DNA of 14,069 bases, from positions 1 through 14,069 of the forward strand of contig JADLBT010000053.1 of NCBI GenBank assembly GCA_020847555.1, written 5' to 3'. A program made the position numbers and the translations under genes. Source of the DNA: Gemmataceae bacterium (lineage in GTDB: Bacteria > Planctomycetota > Planctomycetia > Gemmatales > Gemmataceae). This document shows, piece after piece, positions 1 through 7,040 of this stretch. How positions within the stretch are numbered: position 1 is the first letter of the stretch; every line of letters begins with the position of its first letter. The notes under the pieces were generated by a model. It worked only from the letters and a program-made list of their open reading frames with translations. It ran no database searches and had not been told where the DNA came from.

Positions 1-392
1 TGCCTGTCGCGGTAGCGGGCGTCGAAGATGCCGCGTGGGGCGTGTTCGGCGTCCATCGAACAGAGGCGGACAATGTTGACACCGTAACTGCGCAATCGGG
101 CGGCCACCCTGGCGGCGTCGGCCTTGTGGGGGAAGTTGGCGTTGTAGCACAGGTTGACACCGAGGAAGCGAACGCGCCGGCCCTTCTCGTCGTGGAAGTG
201 GCCGGCGCGCGCGCCGATGAAGCCATCGGCCCCCGCGGGGGTCGGGCTGAGGTCGCCCGCGTCGGTGACGCCCGGCCCTCCTTCCAGCGGAATGACGAAC
301 GGGAACCAGTCCGGGTTGTCCGCCCGCAAGGTGTTCGGCCCGGCAATGGCGAGCAGGGCAGCGAGGGCGAGTGAAAAAGGTGTGGTGCGCAT
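1..392 (-). CDS. Secreted glycoside-hydrolase-like protein, N-terminal part (cut by window edge)
   Basis: The first 130 codons are present and the gene runs off the left edge. The start ATG at 392 follows GGAGG about 7 bases upstream. Residues 1-24 form a signal peptide (MRTTPFSLALAALLAIAGP, then an ADN cleavage region), so the protein is exported. After it come a WFPF motif, HFHDEKGRRVRFLGVNL, and then KADAARVAARLRSYGVNIVRL. This strand-helix pattern (RFLGVNL, then an AARLRxxGVNIVRL helix-strand) is typical of the first turn of the TIM barrel in GH5/cellulase-like hydrolases, many of which are secreted by planctomycetes. The catalytic glutamates would lie beyond the window, so substrate and activity cannot be judged. 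The fold class is an inference from the N-terminus only. It lies downstream of the Ig-like gene on the same strand, with a hairpin between them. Confidence 0.7.
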   Translation of the reverse strand, partial: MRTTPFSLALAALLAIAGPNTLRADNPDWFPFVIPLEGGPGVTDAGDLSPTPAGADGFIGARAGHFHDEKGRRVRFLGVNLCYNANFPHKADAARVAARLRSYGVNIVRLCSMDAEHAPRGIFDARYRDR

Positions 393-506
393 CGCGAAAC
401 CTCCGTGTCCGGCGAAGAGAAGGCTCGATGATACGCCTTCCTGGCCGCGGCCGCAAGACGGGCAGCCGGGGCCGTCCGGTGAAGGTTGCGAGTTGCGAAT
501 CAGCCG

Positions 507-546
507 CGCGCGCCAGCGAGCGGAACTCACTGCTCGCTGGCGCGCG
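507..546. repeat. Intergenic hairpin, 15-bp perfect arms
   Basis: Arms 507-521 (cgcgcgccagcgagc) and 532-546 are exact reverse complements around a 10-base loop. The hairpin sits 30 bases past the stop of the Ig-like gene and 115 bases before the next minus-strand start, where a terminator would be expected. There is no T-run on either strand, so an intrinsic terminator of the usual kind is not supported. A dispersed palindromic repeat or a transcript-end stabiliser fits equally well. Confidence 0.6.
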
Positions 547-577
547 GTTGGTAATCGCATCAGCTGTAAGCGATCCT

Positions 578-2164
578 CTAGTTCCCGGTCGGTGGGGTGC
601 CGGCCGTCATACCTGTGACGCCGACAACCTGTGCCTTCGGCTCAGTCAGGTCGAGCACCACCGGCGTGGGCGTCTCGCAGCGGGTCACGTTGCCCGCCTG
701 GTCGGCTGCCTCCAGTCGCACGAAGAACTGACCGCCCGCGTCGCGCGGGAACTCCCACCGATGGCTTCCCTCGTTGCGGACGTTGCGCGCCAGCGGCAGC
801 CACGGCCCCTCGCGCCGGGTAGCGTAGAACAGGCTGATCGGCTGGTCGCCGAGGTTCTTATCACTGGCCATCCAGCGGATCTCCAGCGCCCCGCCACTGG
901 TGTTCGGATCGATGTTCCGCAGCTGCGCCGTCGGGGCGGTCGCGTCCACCTCGATCCAGGTACTCGGCGCCTCGCCCGGAGCCGGCGGCGTCCCGCCGAA
1001 CCCGTTCCCGTTGGTCACCACCAGGCGGACGCCGTACAGTCCTTCGCCCGGGAGGTCGATCTCGGCCGGGCTGCGCCGGTCGGCGTCCTCGGCGAGGCGC
1101 TGCCAGGTCGCCCCCTTGTCGGCGGTGACGTACACCTCGACCTTGCCGACGCCGCTGGGGCCGATCGGGTCGATGCGGTACTCGAGCGTGGCGTGCTTGC
1201 CGTTGAGGATCTGCCGCTGCGGCGACCCGGCCTTGCGACCGGAGTCGCCCGGCGTGTTGGCCGGCGCCGCGTGCGCGGCGGGGACACCGGGCGCGGTAGC
1301 TGAAGCGGGCACCAGGCCGGGGCCTTCCGGAGCGGGCAGCGTGCTCGGTTTCGCGACCGTGTGATGCGCCTGGACGACGCCGGTGCCGGGGCGGGTTGTG
1401 TCCATGCCGGCGACGGCCGGAACGACGCCTGCGGCGGCCGGCGCCTGAGCCGGTGCGGTCAGCAGCTGCGCCAGGGCGGGAATGGCCTTCAGGTTGAAAT
1501 CGCGCGTGGTCGCGTTGCCCACGCGGTCCGTCACCGCCACGCGCACGGACCCGGTGAACGACTCTGGCGGCGGCAGGCGGAACAGCCCCGGCTGGCCGGG
1601 CACGGCTTCCAGCGGCCGCAGCGCCTGATCGGTTCCGTGTGCGAGCACCTTGAGCGATTCCGGATTCGGGTTAGCGTCCTGCGCCACGCAGCGCAGGCAC
1701 GGCTGGCCGTTCGCGGTCGCCGGCTGCAGCTCGACCAGCGGGGCGGCGGTATCGACGACAACGATGAGCCCCGGTGGTTCGCGCTGCACATCGCGCGGGT
1801 TCGTGGCCCCGGCGCGGTCCACCGTCACGACGCTGAACCAGTATTCTCCGTCCTGCGGCGTCCGGTACAGGAAGTGATCCCGAGCAGGGTCGGCGGACTC
1901 GGCCCGCACCCACCCGCCCGGCCCGGTCTTCACGTACAGGACGACCTCCTTGAGCGTGCCGCGGGAGCCGTTGTCGATCTTGATCGGCAGCTTGAAGACG
2001 TTCTTGTTGGTGTAGATCTTCCCTCCCGACGGATCCCCCGCGTGGGGTACGCCCGCACTCGGGAATGGCCCCTGGGCTCCCACATGTTGGGCGCTGCCCG
2101 GCGCCAGCAGGGCCAGGCCAGCCCCGGCCAGGACGGCCCACTTCGTCCGCCGACTTCGCTTCAT
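578..2164 (-). CDS. Secreted protein with duplicated Ig-like modules, function unknown
   Basis: 528 residues. The frame stays open upstream to 2419, but I chose ATG 2164: it has a strong GAGGGGG ribosome site about 7 bases upstream and opens a signal peptide (MKRSRRTKWAVLAGAGLALL, cleavage near residue 30). The mature protein reads A-B-linker-A'-B'. Module A (about 50-140) and A' (about 322-410) each hold a KEVVLYVKTGPGGW / KVEVYVTADKGATW strand pair and end in VDTAAP / VDATAP. Modules B (141-228) and B' (411-510) end in DRVGNAT / DQAGNVT, as Ig-like or FN3-like beta-sandwiches do. The linker (about 230-318) is rich in Ala, Pro and Gly and looks disordered. Only four Cys are present (156, 159 and 496 among them) and there is no enzyme motif. 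It is probably a cell-surface or periplasmic structural or adhesion protein. It is transcribed divergently from the S49 peptidase gene. Confidence 0.8.
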   Translation of the reverse strand: MKRSRRTKWAVLAGAGLALLAPGSAQHVGAQGPFPSAGVPHAGDPSGGKIYTNKNVFKLPIKIDNGSRGTLKEVVLYVKTGPGGWVRAESADPARDHFLYRTPQDGEYWFSVVTVDRAGATNPRDVQREPPGLIVVVDTAAPLVELQPATANGQPCLRCVAQDANPNPESLKVLAHGTDQALRPLEAVPGQPGLFRLPPPESFTGSVRVAVTDRVGNATTRDFNLKAIPALAQLLTAPAQAPAAAGVVPAVAGMDTTRPGTGVVQAHHTVAKPSTLPAPEGPGLVPASATAPGVPAAHAAPANTPGDSGRKAGSPQRQILNGKHATLEYRIDPIGPSGVGKVEVYVTADKGATWQRLAEDADRRSPAEIDLPGEGLYGVRLVVTNGNGFGGTPPAPGEAPSTWIEVDATAPTAQLRNIDPNTSGGALEIRWMASDKNLGDQPISLFYATRREGPWLPLARNVRNEGSHRWEFPRDAGGQFFVRLEAADQAGNVTRCETPTPVVLDLTEPKAQVVGVTGMTAGTPPTGN

Positions 2165-2282
2165 GGCATTACCCCCTCCCCCAGGTCCGCGACAGATCCC
2201 GGATCTCCCCTGCGCCGCGGGGCTCCCCCCCGGGCGGGCGCTGTCTGGACCTGACGTGAAATCGTTCCAATGTGAGGCGGGG

Positions 2283-2311
2283 ACAATATCGGGGTGTCCA
2301 GGCCGTGTCAA
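2283..2311 (-). promoter_or_regulatory. Sigma-70-type promoter for the Ig-like protein gene
   Basis: On the minus strand TTGACA (2306-2311) is followed after 17 bases by TATTGT (2283-2288). The predicted start is near 2276, giving a leader of about 110 bases to the ATG at 2164. The -35 is perfect, the -10 is four of six, and the spacing is ideal, which is conspicuous in such GC-rich DNA. Confidence 0.6.
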
Positions 2312-2336
2312 GTCGGTTTGCCGACGCTCCCTGCCC

Positions 2337-2365
2337 TTGACGCCCCCGTGCGGCCGCTCTATACC
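2337..2365 (+). promoter_or_regulatory. Sigma-70-type promoter for the S49 peptidase gene
   Basis: TTGACG (2337-2342), 17 bases, TATACC (2360-2365). The start would be near 2372, about 29 bases before the ATG at 2401, leaving room for the GGAGG ribosome site at 2388-2392. It is divergent from and close to the opposite-strand promoter at 2283-2311, so a regulator binding between them could affect both genes. Confidence 0.55.
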
Positions 2366-2400
2366 GTCGCCCTTCGGTCCCAATATCGGAGGCGCGGACG

Positions 2401-3372
2401 ATGGGGCGATGGCTGGCACTCGTGGCGACGCTGCCGCTGACCGGCTGCTTCAACGGCCTGCTCCTGACGCCGACGCACGTCAGCTGTCCCGTCGAGGAGA
2501 CGACCGTCGCCTGCGCCGACAGCTGGCTCTGCAAGGACAAGGTCGCGCTGATCGACGTGGACGGGGTGATCCTGAACGTGCGCGGCAGCGCCCTGTTCGG
2601 CAGCAGCGACAACCCGGTGGCCCTGTTCCGCGAGCGCCTCGACGCGGCGGCTGCCGACAGGCGCGTCAAGGCGGTCGTCCTGCGCATCAACAGTCCCGGC
2701 GGGGCCGTCACCGCCAGCGACATCATGTACCGGGAAGTGGCCGAGTTCCGCCGCCGCACCGGCAAGCCGGTCGTCGCCTGCTTCATGGACGTCGCCGCCA
2801 GCGGCGCCTACTACCTGGCGATGGCGTGCGACTGCGTCTACGCCCACCCGACGACCGTCACCGGCAGCATCGGCGTCATCATGACGATGTACAACGCGGC
2901 CGGGCTGGCGACGAAGCTCGGGATCAGCAGCAACCCGATCAAGTCCGGGCCGATCAAGGACATGGGCAACCCGCTGCGCGAGATGACTGACGCCGAGCGC
3001 GCCGTCTTCCAGGGGCTGGTCGATGACTTCTACCGGCAGTTCGTCCAGGTGGTCGCGACCGGCCGGCGGCTGGACGAGGAGCGGGTGCGCCAGCTCGCCG
3101 ACGGCCGCGTCTACTCCGGGCTGCAGGCGAAGGAACTCGGCCTGGTCGATGAGGTCGGTTATTTGGAGGATGCGATCGCCGCGGCCCGGACGCTGGCCCA
3201 CCTGGACGGCGCCGCGGTGATCGCCTACGACCGGGGCACCGGCTATCGCGGCAGCGTGTACGCCGGCCTGAGCATTCCGAGCACGATCAACGTCAAGCTC
3301 GACCTGCCGTTCGTGAACCGGACCGGCGGCGCCGCCTTCCTGTACCTGTGGCAGGCGGGGGCGCCGCAATGA
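2401..3372 (+). CDS. sppA: SppA-type S49 signal peptide peptidase, lipoprotein
   Basis: 323 residues, the length of the short (Bacillus-type) SppA. ATG 2401 follows GGAGG with 8-base spacing. Residues 1-16 form a lipoprotein signal ending in the lipobox LTGC (Cys16), so the enzyme is probably anchored by lipid instead of the usual N-terminal helix. The S49 core is intact: DVDGVI (52-57), RINSPGG oxyanion region (95-101), ASGAYY with nucleophile Ser134, TGSIGV (154-159), and SGPIKDMG with Lys186. Lys186 lies 52 residues after the Ser, the same spacing as Ser147/Lys199 of B. subtilis SppA. Members cut leftover signal peptides in or at the membrane; here the site would be the outer side of the cytoplasmic membrane. 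The last 70 residues (RGTGYRGSVYAGL onward) are less conserved. Confidence 0.93.
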   Translation: MGRWLALVATLPLTGCFNGLLLTPTHVSCPVEETTVACADSWLCKDKVALIDVDGVILNVRGSALFGSSDNPVALFRERLDAAAADRRVKAVVLRINSPGGAVTASDIMYREVAEFRRRTGKPVVACFMDVAASGAYYLAMACDCVYAHPTTVTGSIGVIMTMYNAAGLATKLGISSNPIKSGPIKDMGNPLREMTDAERAVFQGLVDDFYRQFVQVVATGRRLDEERVRQLADGRVYSGLQAKELGLVDEVGYLEDAIAAARTLAHLDGAAVIAYDRGTGYRGSVYAGLSIPSTINVKLDLPFVNRTGGAAFLYLWQAGAPQ

Positions 3373-3421
3373 GCGCGCCGCGCCCGGCCGAGGCTCCGCA
3401 GGAGGGGGCTCCGGCCGCCAA

Positions 3422-3455
3422 GCAAAGCCCACGGGCCGCGGCCCGTGGGCTTTGC
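3422..3455. repeat. Perfect 34-base palindrome between convergent genes (AAAGCCCACGGG family)
   Basis: Bases 3422-3455 equal their own reverse complement. The core is AAAGCCCACGGG, CCGCGG, then CCCGTGGGCTTT. It lies 50 bases after the peptidase stop and 20 bases from the sigma factor stop, so it could end transcription from both sides, but no T-tract follows on either strand. The same 12-base arms recur at 7832-7903, 11806-11835 and 12937-12970, so this is a dispersed family. Confidence 0.85.
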
Positions 3456-3474
3456 GGAGAGCCCCGACGCGGCG

Positions 3475-4866
3475 CTACTTCTTCTTTTCCTTGATCTCGG
3501 TGATGACGCGGAACCGGACCACGCGCCGCGGCGCGTCCGCGGCCTCGCCCGTGCGGATGACCTGGGCCAGGCCGGTGATGGTGACCTGCTTGCCGACGAA
3601 GTCGGTCAGCTTGTAGCTGTCCAGCAGCTTGCCAGCCTCGGTGACGCGCGGGAGTGGCAACTGCACCTTGTTACCTCTGGCTTCAGTCAGGAGGTAGTGC
3701 GTTCGGGTGAACTCGCTGCCGTCGTCGCGCTTCGCCTTCCGCTCCTCCTTGGAGACGGTCCCGGTCAGGGTGACCTGCTCCACGCCGGCCTTCCCTCTGT
3801 CGCCGGGCAGGTTGTTGTTGCCCTCGCGCGGCTTGTCGCCGTCGCGCCGCTTGTCCTTGGCGGCCGGCTTGTCGCCGTCGCGCCGCTTGTCCTTGGCGGC
3901 CGGCTTGTCACCGTCGCGCGCCGGGCGCTCCTGGTCCTGGTCGGCAGCGGCCGTGTCGTCGGCGTCCGCCACGGCCGGCGCGGGCACATCGGCGCCGAGC
4001 GCCCGGTGGGCGACCGTGCCGATCCCGACCCCCAGCACCCCCAGCGCGAGGAAGAGTACCGCCCCGATCTTGAGTTTCGACAGGAACATGCCTTGCATCA
4101 CTCCTTTCGCCAGGGCGGCCGCCCTGGCCGAAACCAGGCCGACGGCCGCCGCCTCACCCGCCGCGACCAGGGCCGCGGCCTTGACCGTGGACGCCACCAG
4201 GGACGCGGGCACGGCGGCGGACGCGCTCTCCGCCAGCAGCGCCGTTAGCGCCCCGCCCGACAGGGCCAGCCCGCGGCGAGCCAGGCGGCCCGCCAGCAAC
4301 TTGCGCGCGGCCGCGAGGCGGCTCGACAGCGTCCCCTCGGGGATGCCGAGCTGCCCGGCCACTTCCTTGCGCGACCGTCCCTCCAGCTCGCACAGGACGA
4401 CCGGGACGCGATATCGGTCCGGGAGGCGGCTTAGCTCCTCGTCGAGCAACGGTTGCAGATCGAGGCACCGCTCCCGCTCCGCTGCTGCCGGCTCGGGCAT
4501 GGGTTCCACCTGCCTTTCGCGCGCCCCGCGCCGGGCGTTCGCCGCGCGCGCTTCGAGGGCCGTGCGGTACGCCACCCCGTAAAGCCAGTTGCCGACCAGC
4601 TCGCGCGGCCGCACCGACGCGGCCTTGCGTGCGAGGACGAGGAACGCGGCCTGGAACGCATCCTCGGCGTCGTGGTCGTTCGCCAGGAAGCGCCGACACA
4701 CCCCGAGTACCATCGCCCCGTGGCGGCGCACCAGGGCCGCGAATGCCCTCTCGTCCCGTCCGGTGATGAAGCGTTCCAGGAGTTGCCCGTCGGTCGAGCC
4801 GTCGCACTCGTCGCGCTGGGCGACCCGGTGCAGGTGCTCGATGACCCGGCTCAAACTCGTCGTCAT
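3475..4866 (-). CDS. Membrane-tethered ECF-type RNA polymerase sigma factor with periplasmic tail
   Basis: 463 residues, against about 180-200 for a plain ECF sigma. Region 2 spans about 33-105 (ERAFAALVRRHG, NDHDAEDAFQAAFLVLARKA, NWLYGVAYR). Region 4 spans about 145-198 (LSRLPDRYRVPVVLCELEGR, then the helix-turn-helix KEVAGQLGIPEGTLSSRL). An Ala-rich stretch (about 200-258) leads to one membrane helix (about 266-286). Beyond it is a charged linker containing GDKPAAKDKRRD twice, and a C-terminal domain (about 363-458; VTLTGTV, HYLLTEARGNKVQLPLP, GKQVTITGL) that looks like an OB-fold. This layout is known from planctomycete-specific ECF groups. I infer that the tail senses an envelope signal and replaces a separate anti-sigma factor, since none is encoded next to it. 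A TAGAAG -10-like hexamer at 4903-4908 lies upstream but lacks a clear -35. Confidence 0.92.
   Translation of the reverse strand: MTTSLSRVIEHLHRVAQRDECDGSTDGQLLERFITGRDERAFAALVRRHGAMVLGVCRRFLANDHDAEDAFQAAFLVLARKAASVRPRELVGNWLYGVAYRTALEARAANARRGARERQVEPMPEPAAAERERCLDLQPLLDEELSRLPDRYRVPVVLCELEGRSRKEVAGQLGIPEGTLSSRLAAARKLLAGRLARRGLALSGGALTALLAESASAAVPASLVASTVKAAALVAAGEAAAVGLVSARAAALAKGVMQGMFLSKLKIGAVLFLALGVLGVGIGTVAHRALGADVPAPAVADADDTAAADQDQERPARDGDKPAAKDKRRDGDKPAAKDKRRDGDKPREGNNNLPGDRGKAGVEQVTLTGTVSKEERKAKRDDGSEFTRTHYLLTEARGNKVQLPLPRVTEAGKLLDSYKLTDFVGKQVTITGLAQVIRTGEAADAPRRVVRFRVITEIKEKKK
3829..3919 (-). repeat. 36-bp tandem repeat inside the sigma factor gene
   Basis: Copies 3829-3864 and 3865-3900 are identical, and a third partial copy (3901-3919) has one difference. 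The period of 36 keeps the reading frame and encodes the 12-residue linker unit GDKPAAKDKRRD. Perfect identity including third positions points to recent duplication. The copy number may vary between strains, changing the length of the periplasmic linker. Confidence 0.9.
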
Positions 4867-4961
4867 GGCCGTCGTCCTGAGGTCCGGGGCGTTCGTCCCT
4901 GTCTTCTATTGGGCCGAACCGCCTCCGCGCGTCGATTTTTCCAGCCGATGGCGCCGGTCGT

Positions 4962-5013
4962 GCCTGGCGCCGCCAGGCGTCCGGTGCTGGCACTCCGGGC
5001 TGGTAGGAGTGCC
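4962..5013. repeat. Two short hairpins upstream of the zinc-ribbon gene
   Basis: Bases 4962-4969 and 4971-4978 (gcctggcg / cgccaggc) are exact complements around one base. Bases 4989-4996 and 5006-5013 (ggcactcc / ggagtgcc) are exact complements around nine bases. Both lie in the 226-base divergent space between the sigma factor start (4866) and the zinc-ribbon protein start (5093). They could be operators or parts of a repeat. No further copy of either is obvious in the window. Confidence 0.4.
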
Positions 5014-5051
5014 GGCCCCGAGCATGCGCAGTGTCATCTCGGCCTCTGCGG

Positions 5052-5057
5052 TACAAT
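5052..5057 (+). promoter_or_regulatory. -10-like element TACAAT upstream of the zinc-ribbon gene
   Basis: TACAAT differs from TATAAT at one base and is an AT island in GC-rich DNA 35 bases before the ATG at 5093. No convincing -35 lies 16-18 bases upstream. The same hexamer precedes bacterioferritin at 13081-13086, about 43 bases before its start, which lends some support. Confidence 0.4.
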
Positions 5058-5092
5058 CAACCTGCCCTGGTCCGCCGACCCGCGGGGACATC

Positions 5093-5914
5093 ATGCTCCG
5101 TTTCCGCTGCCCTCACTGCGAGACGCGGTTCCTCGTTCCCGCCGGCAGCGAGGGCGTCTGGATCACCTGCGCGCGGTGCCAGCAACTGACGGTCGTGATG
5201 GAGACGGCCCCCGCGCGCGCCGACGAGTGGCCGGCCCTCGCCGACGTGCGCGTCCTCTGGGATTGCCTGCGCTGGCGGGCGAGCGACCGCAAGGCCCGGC
5301 TGTTCGCGTGCGCCTGCCTGCGGCGTCTGACTCACCTGTTCGAGGACGTGTATCGGGACGCGCTGGCGATCTACGAGCGCTTCGCCGACGGGCTGCTCTC
5401 GGTGGAGGAGATGGAAGCGGCAACGCGAGCCGCCCACACCCTGCCCCACCGGCCGGACGGCTGGCCCCCACGCCGGCGCCGCGCGTGCCAGGCGCTGGCC
5501 GGCGTCCTGCTGAGTGCCCGCGACGTGACGCCCGACCTCGAGGTGCCGGTCGCGGGCGCCGCCGACGTCGCCGTCTGTCGGGCGATGGCTGCTGGCCTGG
5601 AAACCGCCCGCCAGGTCGCCGACTGGGCCTACGTCGCCGAACAGCGCTCGCAGTGTACATTGCTGCGCGACGTTTTCGGCCCGCTTCTTGTCCCGGTCGC
5701 GTTCGACCCGGGCTGGGCGGCCGCCGACGGCGGAGCGCTCGTCTCGCTGGCCCGGTCCATGTACGAGGACCGTAACTTCGACGACCTCGCCATCCTCGCC
5801 GACGCCCTCCAGGACGCCGGCTGTACCGACTCGGCCATCCTCGAACACTGCCAACCGGGCGGCGAACACGTGCGCGGGTGCTGGCTCCTCGATCTCATCC
5901 TCGGGCGGGAATAA
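5093..5914 (+). CDS. Zinc-ribbon protein of a Gemmata-type family, function unknown
   Basis: 273 residues. I chose ATG 5093 over longer in-frame starts because it follows GGGGA and directly opens a zinc ribbon: FRCPHC (Cys6, Cys9) and CARC (Cys26, Cys29). The rest matches, from memory, a family abundant in Gemmata-like genomes: LRWRASDRKARLFACACLRR (59-78), AIYERFADG (92-100), LLRDVFGPLLVPVAFDPGW (190-208), DLAILADALQDAGC (231-244) and HVRGCWLLDLILG (259-271). I know no biochemical role for that family. Its members often sit in many paralogous copies and usually start straight with a tryptophan-rich region, so the N-terminal ribbon looks like a domain addition. The ribbon could bind nucleic acid or protein. 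The gene ends 18 bases from the stop of the convergent kinase-like gene. Confidence 0.85.
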   Translation: MLRFRCPHCETRFLVPAGSEGVWITCARCQQLTVVMETAPARADEWPALADVRVLWDCLRWRASDRKARLFACACLRRLTHLFEDVYRDALAIYERFADGLLSVEEMEAATRAAHTLPHRPDGWPPRRRRACQALAGVLLSARDVTPDLEVPVAGAADVAVCRAMAAGLETARQVADWAYVAEQRSQCTLLRDVFGPLLVPVAFDPGWAAADGGALVSLARSMYEDRNFDDLAILADALQDAGCTDSAILEHCQPGGEHVRGCWLLDLILGRE

Positions 5915-5932
5915 TCTGTGAGGTGAGGGAAA

Positions 5933-6643
5933 TCACGCGCCCGCGCCGGGGGACATGCGCGCCTCGAGCGCGCGGACTGCGTGGATGATCAGGGTGGCGC
6001 ACTCGGGGATCGTCCAGCGCGACGTGCTTAGGATCAGGTCGTACTCGTCCGGAGGGACCGGATCCTTGAGGAAGTGGTCCCGGATAAACCGGACCCGGTC
6101 GTGGTCGGTCTGCTCGATCCAGCGCCGGGCCTCCTGGGGGGAGAGCCCGAGGTGCTTCGCCGCCGCCACGACCCGGTCCTCGATCCGTCCCACCAGGCGT
6201 ACGCGCAGCGCCCGGTCCGGGGGGAGGATCTGGGCCGCACCGCGGCCGACGATAACGCACGCCCCGTGCGCGCCGAGCGACAGGATCGTTTGCAGCAGGT
6301 GGTGAGCGTAGGCCGCCTCGCTCAGCTGCGGCACCGCCGCGAACGACTCGATCGCCTCGGTCAGCCAGCCCTTGTGCCGCTCATCGACGCTCTTCAGCAG
6401 GTCAGCCCGCAGTCCGGTCTCCCTGGCGATGTGCTGGAGCAACTCCTGGTCGTAGACGGGCCAGTTGAGGCGATTGCCGACCTCGCGTGCGATCGCCGTG
6501 CCGGATGTGCCCGCCTCGCGGCTGACGGCGACCACCGGGGCTCTCCGTTCCCCCCTGGCCTGCGCCTCCCGGCGCGCCTGCCAGTGCCGCTGGGCGCGGT
6601 CCAGGTACTCGGCGTGTTTCTCCAGCGAACGTGAGGTAGTCAT
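5933..6643 (-). CDS. Cytidylate-kinase-like protein
   Basis: 236 residues. ATG 6643 follows GGAGGG by five bases. After a charged N-terminal helix, the P-loop region reads VVAVSREAGTSGTAIAREVG (37-56), where G-T-S-G-T stands in for the Walker A glycine/lysine signature. It is followed by WPVYDQELL (61-69), ACVIVGRGAAQIL (128-140), RVRLVG (147-152) and YDLILSTSRW (201-210). These are the hallmarks of the Cytidylate_kin2 family, relatives of CMP kinase whose substrate is generally unproven. The usual P-loop lysine is absent, as is common in this family. It lies 94 bases downstream of the small membrane protein gene on the same strand but may have its own promoter (see 6713-6718). Confidence 0.88.
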   Translation of the reverse strand: MTTSRSLEKHAEYLDRAQRHWQARREAQARGERRAPVVAVSREAGTSGTAIAREVGNRLNWPVYDQELLQHIARETGLRADLLKSVDERHKGWLTEAIESFAAVPQLSEAAYAHHLLQTILSLGAHGACVIVGRGAAQILPPDRALRVRLVGRIEDRVVAAAKHLGLSPQEARRWIEQTDHDRVRFIRDHFLKDPVPPDEYDLILSTSRWTIPECATLIIHAVRALEARMSPGAGA

Positions 6644-6712
6644 GAAGCCCTCCCAAGCGACGCGGAAACCTGACCGTCCCCGGCCCGCGCCGGGTCACGG
6701 CTCACTGCCCTT

Positions 6713-6718
6713 ATTCTA
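6713..6718 (-). promoter_or_regulatory. -10-like element TAGAAT before the kinase-like gene
   Basis: On the minus strand TAGAAT lies 70 bases upstream of the ATG at 6643, in the 94-base gap after the preceding gene. The -35 region is GC-rich and unconvincing. The surrounding AT island is the only one in the gap. Confidence 0.25.
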
Positions 6719-6737
6719 TCCCTCCCCGGCCACGCGC

Positions 6738-7040
6738 TCATCCTCCGGCGAGCCGCTCCGGGGTCGGCCGGCGCGAGCGCTGCCGCAGACCTGCCCGGTC
6801 GGCCGGGCGCGCCGCCTCTTCGCGTAGCAGCGCCTGAGCGTGCAGGCAGGCGCGGGCCGCCACCGCGATCTTCAGCAGGTGAATCCCCGAGCGGTAGATC
6901 ACCACCCCGATCACCGTCAGCGGGATGGACTCGAGCAGCAGGGAGCCGTCGGACAACAGGACGGCGAAGCAGATGTAGAACACGAACAGACCGAGCCCCA
7001 CCAGCAGCCAGCCGGCGAGTTCACGGATCCAGAACCTCAT
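6738..7040 (-). CDS. Small membrane protein, function unknown
   Basis: 100 residues. The ATG at 7040 overlaps the stop of the upstream membrane protein gene as ATGA, which implies translational coupling. MRFWIRELAGWLLVGLGLFV starts a hydrophobic segment (about 9-30). A second segment (about 35-50; SIPLTVIGVVIYRSG) follows. The C-terminal 45 residues are Arg- and Ala-rich and probably cytoplasmic. No family recognised. Its position as the last of three coupled genes after DUF58 suggests it accompanies that envelope protein. Confidence 0.8.
   Translation of the reverse strand: MRFWIRELAGWLLVGLGLFVFYICFAVLLSDGSLLLESIPLTVIGVVIYRSGIHLLKIAVAARACLHAQALLREEAARPADRAGLRQRSRRPTPERLAGG

Noticed and set aside
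371..1303. 310-codon plus-strand frame opposite the Ig-like gene
   Set aside because: Arg-rich antisense shadow without a ribosome site; the minus-strand gene has a signal peptide and a strong ribosome site.
2359..3432. 357-codon open frame antisense to the S49 peptidase
   Set aside because: The plus strand encodes an intact SppA with catalytic Ser and Lys; the antisense product is low-complexity and has no motif.
3422..3455. Classical intrinsic terminator
   Set aside because: The hairpin is perfect but no T-tract follows on either strand, and copies occur also upstream of genes, so it was annotated as a repeat.
3829..3919. Possible CRISPR array (36-bp direct repeats)
   Set aside because: The repeats are contiguous without spacers, are in frame, and encode a protein linker.
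5057..5869. 270-codon minus-strand frame opposite the zinc-ribbon gene
   Set aside because: The plus-strand product has zinc ligands and family motifs; the antisense product has none.
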